From assembly GCA_947846985.1 (NCBI GenBank), contig CANTUZ010000004.1, forward strand, positions 80,825,159-80,889,158: 64,000 nt of DNA, in the 5' to 3' direction. Source of the stretch: Fratercula arctica (taxonomy: Eukaryota; Chordata; Aves; Charadriiformes; Alcidae). The notes below the pieces were generated by a model. The model had not been told where the DNA came from. It saw nothing but the letters and a program-made list of their open reading frames with translations, and did no database searches. This document shows, in pieces, positions 50,811-61,015 of the stretch. The translations under genes were made by a program, and so were the position numbers. Positions within the stretch are counted from its first letter, which is position 1, and each line of letters begins with the position of its first letter.

Positions 50811-51605
50811 GGGGGGCAGGCAGAGGAGAGCAGGCAGGGCAGGGCAAGAGCAGGCAGAGCTGAGCAGGCAGCCGAGCAGAGCAGTCAGAGGAGAGAGGAG
50901 CAGGCAGGACAGGCAGGCAGAGAGAAGCAGGCAGGGCAGGCAGGGGAGCAGGCAGAGGAGAGAGGAGCAGGCAGGGCAGGCAGAGGAGTGCAGGCAAGAG
51001 CAGGGCAGGCAGGGCTGTACTGGGAGTTCAAGCAGGGCAGGGCAGGCAGAGAGGGGTAGGCAGGGCAGGCAAAGAAGGCAGGCAGAGGAGAGCAGGCAGA
51101 GCAGGGAAGGCAGGGCAAGCAGGCAGGGCTGGCAGAGGAGACAGGGGCAGGCAGGGCAGGCAAAGCAGGTAGGCAGAGGAGAGCAGGCAGGGCGGGCAAA
51201 GCGGGCAGGCAGGGCAGGCAGAGCAGAGAAGGCAGGCAGAGGAGAGCAGGCAGGGCAGGCAGAGGAGAGCAGGCAGAGCTGGCAGGGCAGGCAGAGGAGA
51301 GCTGGCAGGGCAGGCAGAGCTGGCAGAGGAGAGCAGGCAGGGCAGGCAGAGCAGGCAGAGCTGGCAGGGCAGGCAAAGGAGAGCAGGCAGGGCAGGCAGA
51401 GCAAGGGAGGGCAGGCAGAGGAGAGCAGGCAGGGCAGGCAGAGGAGAGCAGGCAGGGCAGGCAGAGCTGGCAGGGCAGGCAGAGCAGGCAGGGCAGGCAG
51501 AGGAGAGCAGGCAGGGCAGGCAGAGCAAGGGAGGGCAGGCAGGGCAGGCAGAGGAGAGCAGGCAGAGCTGGCAGGGCAGGCAGGGCAGGCAGGGCAGAGC
51601 GGGAA
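50811..51605. repeat. GGCA/GAGG-type minisatellite
   Basis: About 790 bp of GCAGGCAGGGCAGGCAGAGG-type units. The most regular part repeats every 23 bp (AGGAGAGCAGGCAGGGCAGG plus CAG). Almost no T on the plus strand. Both strands stay open for more than 300 codons (Gln/Ala/Gly/Arg on plus; Cys/Leu/Pro/Ala on minus), which is a property of the repeat. Confidence 0.95.
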
Positions 51606-51609
51606 GCTG

Positions 51610-51742
51610 CCGGCAAAGTCACTGGAACCATTTCACATTTCATTTCACACGGGCAGAGGCGGCGACACAACCCGCCCGGCATAGCCCAGAACACCCAAAA
51701 CACAAACCCCAGTTTGGCCCTGGCGGCTCCGGCGCTGGCGGG

Positions 51743-51792
<50 letters not shown>

Positions 51793-52580
51793 CGCCGTCA
51801 GAAACGCGGCCGTAACGCGTAACGCCACCTGGGGGCACCGCGCCAGGGCGCGTAATGCCTCGTCCTAATTAAGCGTTTGGCAACGAGCAGATCAAAAAAG
51901 AGATCTTGCAGGAAGAAGTTCAGGACCTGCAGGGGAGAAAAACCTTTCCAGGCCGCCCCCCCTCCCCGCCCCCGCTCCCGCCGACGCGAAAAGCCCGACA
52001 AAACCAAGGCGACCGCTCCGCGCTGCGCGCAGGCAGCGCTTCGCGTCGGTTTCAAAGGTTCTTCTGAAGCTGAAAATTGGCCCTGCGGGGGGCTGTTATT
52101 TTTAAAACAGCGGATCTTTCAGGGTGAAATTTAAGCGTGGAAGTTCCTTCGATGCACGGCGGAGGGAAAACCCTTCGTGTCAGAAGTCAATTTTCGGCTG
52201 CGAGAGGAGTTACTGACTTCAGATGTTTTTCTTTCCTCGTACGAAAGTTACTGCGCTGCTTCCTTGCTTACTGAGACCTTTATCCGGCAAATCCCAGCCT
52301 AAATCCCGGCATCCATTTGCGCCTTTAGCAAACACTCGTTATCCCGCGCAGCTCCCAGTGTCCGCGGGGTCATTAATGCCACCCCCGGGAGGAGCCGCTG
52401 TCCCATTGCCAGTAAAACCAGTGAAAACGGTTTGGTTTTGTTTTGGGTTTTGTTTTTTGTTTGTTTTTTTTTTGCGACCACTTTTTGCCGCTTGCGGCGC
52501 CTGGGTCGGTCTCGTTCCGGAACCGCCCTCCGCGCCCCTTCGGGTCTTTACGCACGATAAAAGCGCTCCGCGGGCGCGGA
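51610..52580. promoter_or_regulatory. CpG-rich patch (possible CpG island)
   Basis: Many CpG dinucleotides, with GGGCGCG, CGTAACGCGTAACG and GCGCTGCGCGCAGGCAGCGC-like sequence. It lies between tandem arrays and has no recognisable coding sequence. It could be a promoter of an unannotated transcript or just GC-rich spacer. Confidence 0.35.
51743..51792. repeat. (GGAGCA)n hexanucleotide repeat
   Basis: About eight perfect 6-bp units in the CpG-rich patch. The minus strand reads Ala-Pro repeats in one frame. Confidence 0.95.
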
Positions 52581-52587
52581 GCTGCGC

Positions 52588-53021
52588 GGAGGGGGAGGGG
52601 GAGGGGGGGAGGAAGAAGAGGAAAAGAAGAGAAGAGGAAGAGAAGAGGAAGAGAAGAGGAGAGGAGAGGAGAGGAGAGAGAGAAAGAGAAGAGAAAGAGA
52701 AGAGAAAGAGAAGAGAAAGAGAAGAGAAAGAGAAGAGAAAGAGAAGAGAAAGAGAAGAGAAAGAGAAGAGAAGAGAAAGAGAAGAGAAGAGAAGAGAAGA
52801 GAAGAGAGAAGAGAAGAGAAGAGAAGAGAAGAGAAGAGAGAAGAGAAGAGAAGAGAAGAGAAGAGAAGAGAAGAGAAGAGAAGAGAAGAGAAGAGAGAAG
52901 AGAAGAGAAGAGAAGAGAGAAGAGAAGAGAAAGAGAAGAGAAGAGAAGAGAAGAGAAAGAGAAGAGAAGAGAAGAGAAGAGAAGAGAAGAGAAGAGAAGA
53001 GAAGAGAAGAGAAGAGAAGAG
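52588..53021. repeat. Uninterrupted purine tract, (GAGAA)n type
   Basis: Roughly 430 nt with only A and G on the plus strand: a G-rich start (GAGGGGGAGGGGGAGG), then GAGAAA and finally AGAAG-type units. Mirror-symmetric stretches make it a candidate for triplex (H-DNA). It inflates a 648-codon frame on plus and a 423-codon frame on minus; neither is a gene. Confidence 0.97.
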
Positions 53022-53041
53022 TTGAGTTCGTCTACCGCCGT

Positions 53042-53245
53042 GGGACGGACGGACGGACAGAGAGCTGCGGGGGAGGAACGGACGGACAGACAGACAGACA
53101 GAAGCCACCCGGGGACAGAGAGACAGAAACTGCGGGGGGACGGACGGAGGGACAGAGAGCCACTGGGGGACGGAGAGACAGACCGAAGGTGCCGGGGGAC
53201 GAGCGGACGGACAGACGGACGGAGAGCCTTTGGGGACGGACGGAC
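53042..53245. repeat. GGAC-type degenerate repeat
   Basis: GGACGGACGGACAG units interspersed with AGAGAGC and CTGCGGGGGA, period irregular (about 45-50 bp at the higher level). Starts 20 bp after the purine tract. Confidence 0.85.
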
Positions 53246-53418
53246 GGACAGGAGCTGCCGGGGGACAGCGGCGCTCCCCGGGGTGCCAGAGCCGCCCCCG
53301 GCAGGTCCCTGCCTTTCAGAAAACGCCGCGAGGAGGGGAAGAGAGAAGGAAAAAACACAAATTCCACCCCCCCAAAACCCCTCAAACAAACAAAACCCCC
53401 CCAAACCAGCCCCACCAA

Positions 53419-53437
53419 CCCCCCCCCCCCCCCCCCC
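53419..53437. repeat. Poly-C run
   Basis: 19 consecutive C between an A/C-rich segment and GC-rich DNA. Confidence 0.93.
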
Positions 53438-53924
53438 GAGACTGCCCAAACCGGGTGTACCTCTGGTGCCGCCGCTCTCCTGCCGCGGGGCTGTCCCTGT
53501 CACCGCGCTGCCACAGCGTCGCCAGGGACCGGCAGCGGCTCCCCGGGGCCCTCCCCGTGTCCGTCCCCCCCCACCAGCCCCCCCCGGCACCTGCGCGACA
53601 GCCCCGGGGGGACCCGCCGGTGCCGAGCGTCCTCCCCGGGTCACCCCTTAAGGGACAACCTCCTCCTCCAGCTGTACCCCGGGGGGTGCCGAGGGGGTGG
53701 CCTGTCCCCCCCCGCCGTGCCGGGGAGAAGCCGCCCACCCAAGAGGGGGGTCCCCGGGCCCAGCCCCGGCCCCGCCGAGGGGGGGTCGGACCCTCCTCAG
53801 CCCCGGGGGGTGCTTAAACCCCGCGGCTGGGGCCGGGAGCGCGGGGGGACGCGGGTCCTGCCGGGCACCGGCGAGGAGAGAAATGCGAATAACCAACTTC
53901 TTCGGGAGGAGGAAAAAAAAAAAA

Positions 53925-54775
53925 TATATATATCTACCAAAAAAAGCAGCACCAAAACCAAAAATCCCAAAAAAGCAAAAACCAACCAACCAAACAAACA
54001 AAAAACAAACAAAAAAAAAAAACCGAAAAAACCCCACCAAAAACAAACAAAAAAAAAACAACCAAAAAAGACCCCAAACCAAAAAACCCCCAAAACCAAA
54101 AAAACAACAAAACAAACAAAAAAAACCCAAAGGAAAAAAAAAAACACAAACCAAAAAACAATCAACTAAAAAAAATCCCCCAACCAACCAAAAAAACCCC
54201 CCAAACCAAAAAAAAATCCAAAACAAAACCCAAACCAAAACCCAACTAAACAAAAACTAACCAAAAAAAAAAACCCACAAAAAAACCCCCATATAACAAA
54301 AACCACCCAACTAAAAAAAAACACAACTCCAAAACAAAAAAAAAAACCCAGACAACAAAAAGCAACCAACAAAAAATCTCCAAAACAAACAAAAAACACA
54401 AAAAGCAACCAACAAAAACCCGAAAGCAAAAAGAAATCCCAGAACAAAAAAAAACTAAAAAAAAGGAAAAAAAAAAAAACAACAAAAAAACAACCAACAA
54501 AAACAGCCCAAACTAAAAAAAACCCAGAACCAAAAAACGTCCAACCAAAAAGCAACTTAAAAAAAAAAAAAAAAAAAAAGGAAAAAAGACAAAAGGAAAC
54601 CCATCCAACTAAAGAAAATCCCCGATAAAAAAACCAACCAAACAAACAAACAAAAACCAAAAAACAACAAACCACAAAAAAAACCCCCAAACCAAACCAA
54701 ACACAAAACCAAAAAAAAACCAACCAAAAAAAAAAAAAAAAGAAAACTAAAAAAAACCCCACACCAAGAAACCCA
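53925..54775. repeat. A/C-only low-complexity tract
   Basis: About 850 nt almost entirely of A and C on the plus strand (AAACCAAACAAAC-type, no fixed period); G and T are rare. The minus strand is thus G/T only. Frames here read as Lys/Asn/Gln/Thr/Pro on plus and Phe/Leu/Val/Gly/Trp/Cys on minus; they are artefacts. Confidence 0.95.
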
Positions 54776-55085
54776 AACCCCAGCAGAGCCCCAAGCCAAG
54801 CCCAGCGCTGCCCGGGGGGGGGGGCACCAGAGGGCCATAGATACGGGCACAGCCCGGGCCGGGGGGGGCCGGGGGGTCCCGGACCCCCGGGGGGAGGGAG
54901 GGGATCTGCCGCCCCCGGGGGCTCCAGCCCGACCCCCCCCCCCCGGACGAGAAAACCAGGAATATTCGGAGGAAGCGAGTGGCGGGGGGGGGATGGCTGC
55001 GGGTGGGGAGGGCTGCGGGGGGGGCGGAACTGGGCTGCGGTGGTGGGAAACCTGCAGTGAAAAGCTGATGAGAGGAAATATCAGG
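54776..55085. other. GC-rich spacer
   Basis: GC-rich, with many G and C runs (GGGGGGGG at 54815, CCCCCCCC near 54935). No gene recognised. Confidence 0.5.
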
Positions 55086-55164
55086 GTTTTTTTTTTTCTT
55101 TCTTGCTTTTTTCTTTCTTTCTTTTTTTTTTCTTCCTTTTTTCTTTCTTTTTTTCTTTTTTCTT

Positions 55165-55207
<43 letters not shown>
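55086..55207. repeat. Pyrimidine tract ending in poly-T
   Basis: T-rich with scattered C, ending in 41 consecutive T (55167-55207). Confidence 0.95.
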
Positions 55208-56440
55208 CCCCCCATGGGCAGCCAGCCTGCGCCGCTGGGGGAGGGCAGCGGGGGCAGCCCGGGCTGCCAGCTGGGGGCGAGGGGCAGCCAGACCCGCTCT
55301 CACGGCTTGGGGAGGGGGGGGGGTGTTGGGTTTAAACTGGGGGCTTCGGCAAGTGCGTCCGCACTCGTATTTCTCTGCGTAAAAAGCCAAAGGATCAAAC
55401 GGGGTTCCAGAATTCTTCATTATTTGGGGCAAACTCCGCAGCTGCCTGATGCTGAGCCGCTGCGATAAAGGGCTGGAAACTGACCTCAAGAAAGGGCTGT
55501 TTGGTGTCTCTCACCTGCACCCACAAGTTTTTTCTCCCTGTCTTTATCATCACCCCCAATAGCTGCCCAGACACAGAGGACGACGCGCACAACCCAACCC
55601 TTCCACTGGCACCATCCAGCGGATCGCGCTGATTCGCAGAATCGGGCCCTCGCTGGGCGGGCGCCCTGGGCACCCCTGGGCGTTCGGTCAATCAAATCGA
55701 AATTCAAACGCAAACCGCCTCTTATTCCTTCCCGCCATCCCTCCCACACCCGCAGTAACGAGTAACGACTGCAATTAACAGCCTGTGTTTAATGGCTGAG
55801 AGCGTTCTCCCAGCGCTCTCCGCCGCTGGGCTGCGGTTGCCAGGTTTCGGTGTTGTCACCACCGGCAGAACAGCTCTCGAACGTTTCTTTTCGCGAACGT
55901 GACCGTCCAAGCTCCCCTCTCCCAGCCACCACGGGGAGCTTTTCCCCACCAGTCCCAAACCAGTTGGCAACTGGACAGGGATTACAGCAGCCCTCTCGCC
56001 AAACCCCCCCGGGCTGGCGGCTCCGCAGGCAGTGAAATCAGTTCCGTTCAGTTGTTTCGGTAAGTGAAAAATCAGGCTGTTAACAGACCTGCCCTAAAAA
56101 TGACTTAAATGTGCACATATACGTATTTCTAGCAAATATTAGTGATTTTTCTGACACCTGCCCTGTAAACACCTGTGTATTGGGGACGCAGTCAGAAGCA
56201 CCCTTATAACTGGTGTATAATATTCTTGGTGTGCAGGTGCATGGCTGGGTTTTCCAGGAGCGGAGAGGCCGCAAAGGCTCTGTTTACCGCCGCCACCACC
56301 GCCCAGCGTCGTTGGCGCGCTCCGAATGAGACGGCGCCGTTGCAGAAGGGCGATGCCCCCTCACCTCCCGCCGGCCCAGCGCCACCGGGGCTGCGGGGAG
56401 CGGTAAAGAAAAAATGGCCGTAACCGCCGTCCACTGGCAT
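55208..56440. other. Intergenic DNA
   Basis: Moderately GC-rich unique sequence, CpG-bearing in places (for example 56280-56400). No gene or repeat family recognised. Confidence 0.5.
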
Positions 56441-56442
56441 CG

Positions 56443-56496
56443 TTTCCCACCCTCTCCGTTTCCCACCCTCTCCGTTTCCCACCCTCTCCATTTCCC
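56443..56496. repeat. 16-bp tandem repeat, about 3.4 copies
   Basis: Unit TTTCCCACCCTCTCCG repeated three times with a final variant. Minus-strand frames there read Gly/Trp/Glu-rich repeats. Confidence 0.93.
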
Positions 56497-56705
56497 CACT
56501 GCCGGGAGCGGTGTTTTGAAAACGCGGTTTTCGCGTGGGAATACAAAGCTCGTCGGAAAAAAAAAAAATGTAAAGCTAATTTATTTTTATAAAAAGATGC
56601 GACCGTTCGTGAGGTGTGCAAGTGAGAGCGTTTAAGGGGATTGCTTCAAAAAAGAAAAAAAAAAAAAAAGAATCTTCTTACTCAAGTTCTCAAATTCCCA
56701 TTTTT

Positions 56706-56972
56706 AAAAGGAAAGTGTGCATTTCGTTTACAGGTTCACTTCTGAGGTTTACTGATGGAAACGGTATTGGATTGTTCGCTGCACAGGCAACTATGGACTC
56801 AGGAAAAGGGAATTCTGCCCCAAGAGATGCCACGGAAAAGGATTAAGTTCACACTTCACTTACAGGTTCACTTCTGGGTTAACGAGGGTTTGCTCAGGGC
56901 GATGCTATTGGATTGCTCTGCAGGCAGCCACGGACTCACTGAAAGGGAATTTTGCCCCAGGAGATGCCGTGG
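56706..56972. repeat. Diverged tandem duplication, about 132-bp unit
   Basis: Two copies in direct orientation: about 56706-56835 and 56836-56972. Shared blocks in order are TTACAGGTTCACTTCTG, TATTGGATTG, GGACTCA, AAGGGAATT and GCCCCA.GAGATGCC. Divergence is clear, so the duplication is not recent. Not a repeat family I recognise. Confidence 0.88.
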
Positions 56973-57304
56973 GTGCCCCCCTCCCCCGCCTCCGGAGGGA
57001 TCCCGGCGCTGCTGCTCCATCCTCAGCAGCACCAATCCGAGCCCAGGTCCTGCGGTTCGGGGCAGGGACCGGGTACGACCAACAGCTGCAAATCCCGACG
57101 GCTCGGAGAGGAATCCTGGGGGAGCCTGTCCTAGGAGAGGCTGAAAAAGGAGGTGGAGGGAGCCTTTTCTGGCTCTGCCACCAGTATGGGAAGTTCCCCG
57201 CTGGTCCTAGTGCCGGGGGAGGCACTGGCTGCTGGGGGGAGAAGGAGTTCCTTGGGCAACGGGCAGGGCCAGCAGTTTGCTCACAGGAGGGATGTCGTGC
57301 CTCA

Positions 57305-57602
57305 CGGAACCATGGAATCATGGAATTGCCCAGGTTGGGAGGGACCTTTCAGACCATCGAGTCCAACCGTCAACCAACTCTGACCAAACCATCACTAAAC
57401 CATATCTCTAAGCACCACGTCTGCCCGGCTTTTAAATCCCTCCAGGGATGGTGCCTCAACCCCTGCCCTGGGCAGCCTCTTCCAATTCCGTGTAAATTTT
57501 TTCCTAATATCCATCCTAAACCTGCCCTGGCACAACTTGAGGCCGTTTCCTCTTGTCCCATCGCCTGTTCCTTGGGAGAGGATACCGACCCCCAGTACAT
57601 GT
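57305..57602 (-). mobile_element. CR1 LINE fragment (diverged)
   Basis: Minus-oriented CR1 3' part beginning near AATCATGGAATTGCCCAGG, then GGGAGGGACCTTTCAGACCA, the TCCCTCCAGGGATGGTG block and CTGCCCTGGGCAGCCTCTTC. An older subfamily than the copies at 18.8 and 21.0 kb. Confidence 0.9.
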
Positions 57603-58157
57603 AGGCAAGTATCGTGTTGGTCTGGCTCTCCAAAATCCATAGGTTGCCTTCTGTTCTTCTGAGAGTCCGGTCAGAGGGACCTTGCTTCCCCCGAGGTGGC
57701 CCTGGCTGCGGCTGCTGGGAGCGGGGCACGGGCACATCTGGGCGCGGGAACCGCCGGGGGGTTCCCCGAGGCTCTGGCAGGGCAGGAGTGTGTTTTGCTG
57801 CCCATCACCCTTTTTCCGAGGCATTTCTGATGGGATCTGCTCCCTCACCTTCTGGGGTGGGACCCTTGCGGTTTCTCCTCTTGCATCTGCTCGGCTGGAA
57901 TATGCAGAAGAAGGGGGTGGAAATTTTAGAATAAGGATGAAAGCCGTTTTCACGTGTCGGATTCCTACATTGCTGCTTTTACATACTTTGGAAATACGTT
58001 CTGTGGGCGTTGGCGTGAGCTGGGTGGTGAGCTCTTACCACGAGGAGAGCATAAGCAGCCAGGGCTGCCGGAGAGCCGTCCTGGTGGTAGCCCACGATGA
58101 GCTGGGAGGACGGCATGGGGATGGATGGGAGCTGGTTTGCGCAGGCAGATGACCAGG
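57603..58157. other. Intergenic DNA
   Basis: About 550 bp of moderately GC-rich unique DNA between two CR1 fragments. No feature recognised. Confidence 0.5.
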
Positions 58158-58258
58158 ATCATAGAATCACAGAATGGTTTGGGTGGGAAGGGACCTTAAA
58201 GCCCACCCAGTTCCAAACCCCTGCCTTGGGCAGGGACACCTCCCACCAGCCCAGCCGC
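58158..58258 (-). mobile_element. CR1 LINE fragment, short 3' end
   Basis: About 100 bp, opening ATCATAGAATCACAGAATGG and ending after GACACCTCCCACCAGCCCAG. Resembles the copies at 18844 and 20993. Forty bp from the solo LTR. Confidence 0.9.
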
Positions 58259-58298
58259 GAGTCTCGCTTTGCCTAAGCCAACAATCCCACCAAATGCC

Positions 58299-58708
58299 TG
58301 TGGAGATAGAGAGTAGCGTAGGGAATCTCTTTGGCCTTGATGAGACAAAGCTGTATCCATGAGAGGCGCCTTGAGAGAAAAGTTAAGCAAGCGCCAGGAG
58401 ATGTCAGCAAGGAAAGGAACGTGAAAGGCAAAGCTGCTGCTCCGCGTGAACAGTCAGAGACGACCAGTTGGAAGACACCGAGAAGCACATGGCAATCGAC
58501 CTTCAGCCTATCAGCAGGATGCTGCCCGCGCGTGGACAGCTCGTGAGGATAGCACGCAGCCAATCAGTAGGAGTTAGAGCGCGTGAACAGATAGCGTAAT
58601 ACTATAAATGTAACGATTAAGCTGAATGAAGTTGGAATTGACTTGCATCATATTGGTACGTTCCGTCTTTCCCTGTGCCCGCACGACTGAGTCGGTTTGG
58701 ACCCGGCA
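58299..58708 (+). mobile_element. Solo LTR of an endogenous retrovirus, with 6-bp target duplication
   Basis: A 410-bp unit starting TGTGGAGATAG and ending GGACCCGGCA, i.e. TG...CA termini. It is flanked by the identical hexamer AATGCC (58293-58298 and 58709-58714). A CCAAT box (58559-58563) precedes a TATAAA (58603-58608) by about 40 bp, the normal U3 arrangement, giving plus orientation. A 6-bp duplication is typical of ERVK/beta-like and some alpha-like avian elements. No internal viral genes or second LTR are present, so it most likely arose by LTR-LTR recombination. The exact family needs a repeat library. Confidence 0.85.
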
Positions 58709-58714
58709 AATGCC

Positions 58715-60655
58715 TCCGGAGCCCTGGCTGGAAGAAGCACGTCTTCTTATTCAATGCTTATTAATTCGGCTGTCTTGCAAAGGGCGGCTTTGAGAAAGCC
58801 ACTGTGTGCCCCTGGGGAAGGGCAAGGAAAGGGGTAACGCACCTGCAAAACCCCGCAGCTGGGGGCTGAGCTCTGTTCCTTTCCCCCCCTGAAGGTGAGC
58901 TCAGCGCGCACGGAGTCGGGGACAGCCCTCTGAGGGGGAGGTGGCATTGGGACGACACAGGGCACAGCTGGCATGGAGCCACGCTTCGAAGGACTGGGTT
59001 TCTTTTTGTGTGTTTGTTGTGGGATTTTTTTTTTTTTTTTTTTTTTTTTGAAAAAAACAGCATGATTACTGCCTTACTGCCAAAAATGAGCTATTTCATT
59101 GTTACAAATTCGTAAACACCATTAAAGTTAATCTGTATTCCAAAGAGACTCAGGTTTCAGCTCTATTTCACTTAAAAACGACTGATCCGAGATACAGCCC
59201 CCCTCCCAAAGCCGGGCCTGGGTGCCAAAGCCCTGCCCTGAGCCAGACTTGCTGCCCAGGGCCCTCTCTCCTCCTAGAGACCCTGAAACGCAGCCATGGG
59301 TCAGAGTATCCAAACATTCTACCTACCCTGAGGCTGGCGATGCTTTTTCCTGGGATACCTTGACCTGTCTGTTTGTCCCTCGCCACCAGAGTTCCCCGGC
59401 GTGGCAGCGAGGGGCGGAGAGAGCTGCCGGAGACTTTTCCCGCGGTGAAATATGGGAGCATTGTTAGGGACGCTCCAGGACACCTGCCGTAGATAAATCA
59501 GCGTTTTCCTCATCTTCCCGAAGTCAGAAACGCTCTTGAATTGGCACAACGCTCACGACCGAGACACTCCGGGGCTGATCCCTAGGAAGATAACATAAGG
59601 ATTTACAAAACCACTCAATTTTGCGTGACTTGTTTATGGCTACTGAAACCTGTCTGTGGGGACAAAACCTAAAAGCCACAACTATGGACTAAGCACAACA
59701 AAAGTTTTAGGATTTATGGATCACAGTTCTGCACTTGGATACTTGATTCTGCTTTCAGTTCCTGTGGGTATTACTTCAGTTCCATAACTGGGTATTTTTT
59801 TGATTCAGAAGTTTCCTGCGTACCTTGAAATTTGACTCTGAATAATCACAACTAAACCCTGAGCCCACCCGGGACTGAGAAAGTATCAATTTCTCTGCAG
59901 AAATTCCCCGAGGAATTTCCGAAAGACATCTTCTGGTGACTGCGGGATCGAGTCCCTCGTCAACTGCAGCTGGATTTCTCCCAAAAGAACCGCACGCGGT
60001 TGTGCTGTCGTTGCCCAGCGCAGTCAGAGACCCGGGGACGGGGAGGCAGAGACTCAGTGCCTCTGAAAACCGGAAAGGCACAAATAAAAACTTAAAACTT
60101 TAGGAGAAACCACAATTTCTGTATTTAAAATAAATTCAGGATACGGAGTAGAAGCCATAGAGTTACCTTGCCTCTCCATGGCGTATTTTGGCTTATGAAT
60201 CATAAAAAACGGAGCAGTTTTGTCCATCCCCAGGCGAGGCAAGTGGAAATAGGTGGGGTCAAAGACCCGGCCCTGCCCCCCGGGGCCCTGCTGGCCGGCG
60301 GGCGCTTTGGGATCACGGAGCTGCATCCCCACGGGGACTGTGGGCGCAGGATCCCACCCCACACCCCGGCTCCCGCAGGCACACACGTGGCTCAGCCCCA
60401 CCAAGACCCAAGCGGAGAGATGCTCCTTACCCGAAAAGCATCTTGCCGAGAGACCTGGAGGCGGCTGTTCCATGGATCGAAAATTCCCGAGGGTTTCTTC
60501 CACCGGAGGAGGGCGGAGGGAGCGGTGAGGAGCTGGGTGAAGGTTCCGGCAGCACCCACAGCGGCTGGAGAAATTGTCGTGGTCCTACTTTGGGAGAGAG
60601 AAGGCAGAGCACCAGACGGCAGCCGACCAGATGGACCGAGGTCTGAACAAAAGCC
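58715..60655. other. Intergenic DNA
   Basis: Unique DNA with a poly-T run of 25 at 59025-59049 and GC-rich parts near 59200-59460 and 60240-60420. No gene recognised. Confidence 0.5.
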
Positions 60656-61015
60656 CTGGGAAAAAAAAAAAAAAAAAAGAAGAGAGGAAAAAAAAAAAAA
60701 AAAGAAAAGAGAGAGAAAAAGAGAAGGAAAAAAAGAAGGAAAAAAGAAAAAAGAGAAGAGCAAAAGAAAAAAATAAAGAAGAAAAAATAAGAAAAAAGAA
60801 ACCAAAAAAAAAAAGAAGAAAAAAGAAGGGAAACAAAAGAAAAAAAGAGAAGAAAAAGAAAAAAGAAAAAAGAAGAAAAAGAAGAAAAAAGAAAAAGAAG
60901 GAAAAAGAAAAAAGAAGGAAAAAAGGAAGGAAAAAAGAAGCAAAACAAAAAAGAAAGAAGAAGGAAAAAATGATGAAACAAAAGAAGAAAAAAAATAAAG
61001 AAGGAAACAAAAAAG
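60656..61015. repeat. Purine-rich (A/G) low-complexity tract
   Basis: About 360 nt of GAAAAAAGAAG-type sequence with rare C and T. It gives Lys/Glu-rich frames on plus and Phe/Ser-rich frames on minus, all artefacts. Confidence 0.95.

Noticed and set aside
50301..51684. Open frames of 351-367 codons on both strands
   Set aside because: Opposite-strand frames of equal length over tetranucleotide and 23-bp repeats; a result of missing stop codons in the units.
52223..54169. 648-codon plus-strand open frame
   Set aside because: It runs through the pure purine tract, GGAC repeat, poly-C and A/C tract. The residues (Lys/Arg/Glu, then Lys/Asn/Thr) mirror base composition, and no domain is seen.
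53925..54775. Interstitial telomere-like repeat (G/T on minus strand)
   Set aside because: No TTAGGG units and no fixed period.
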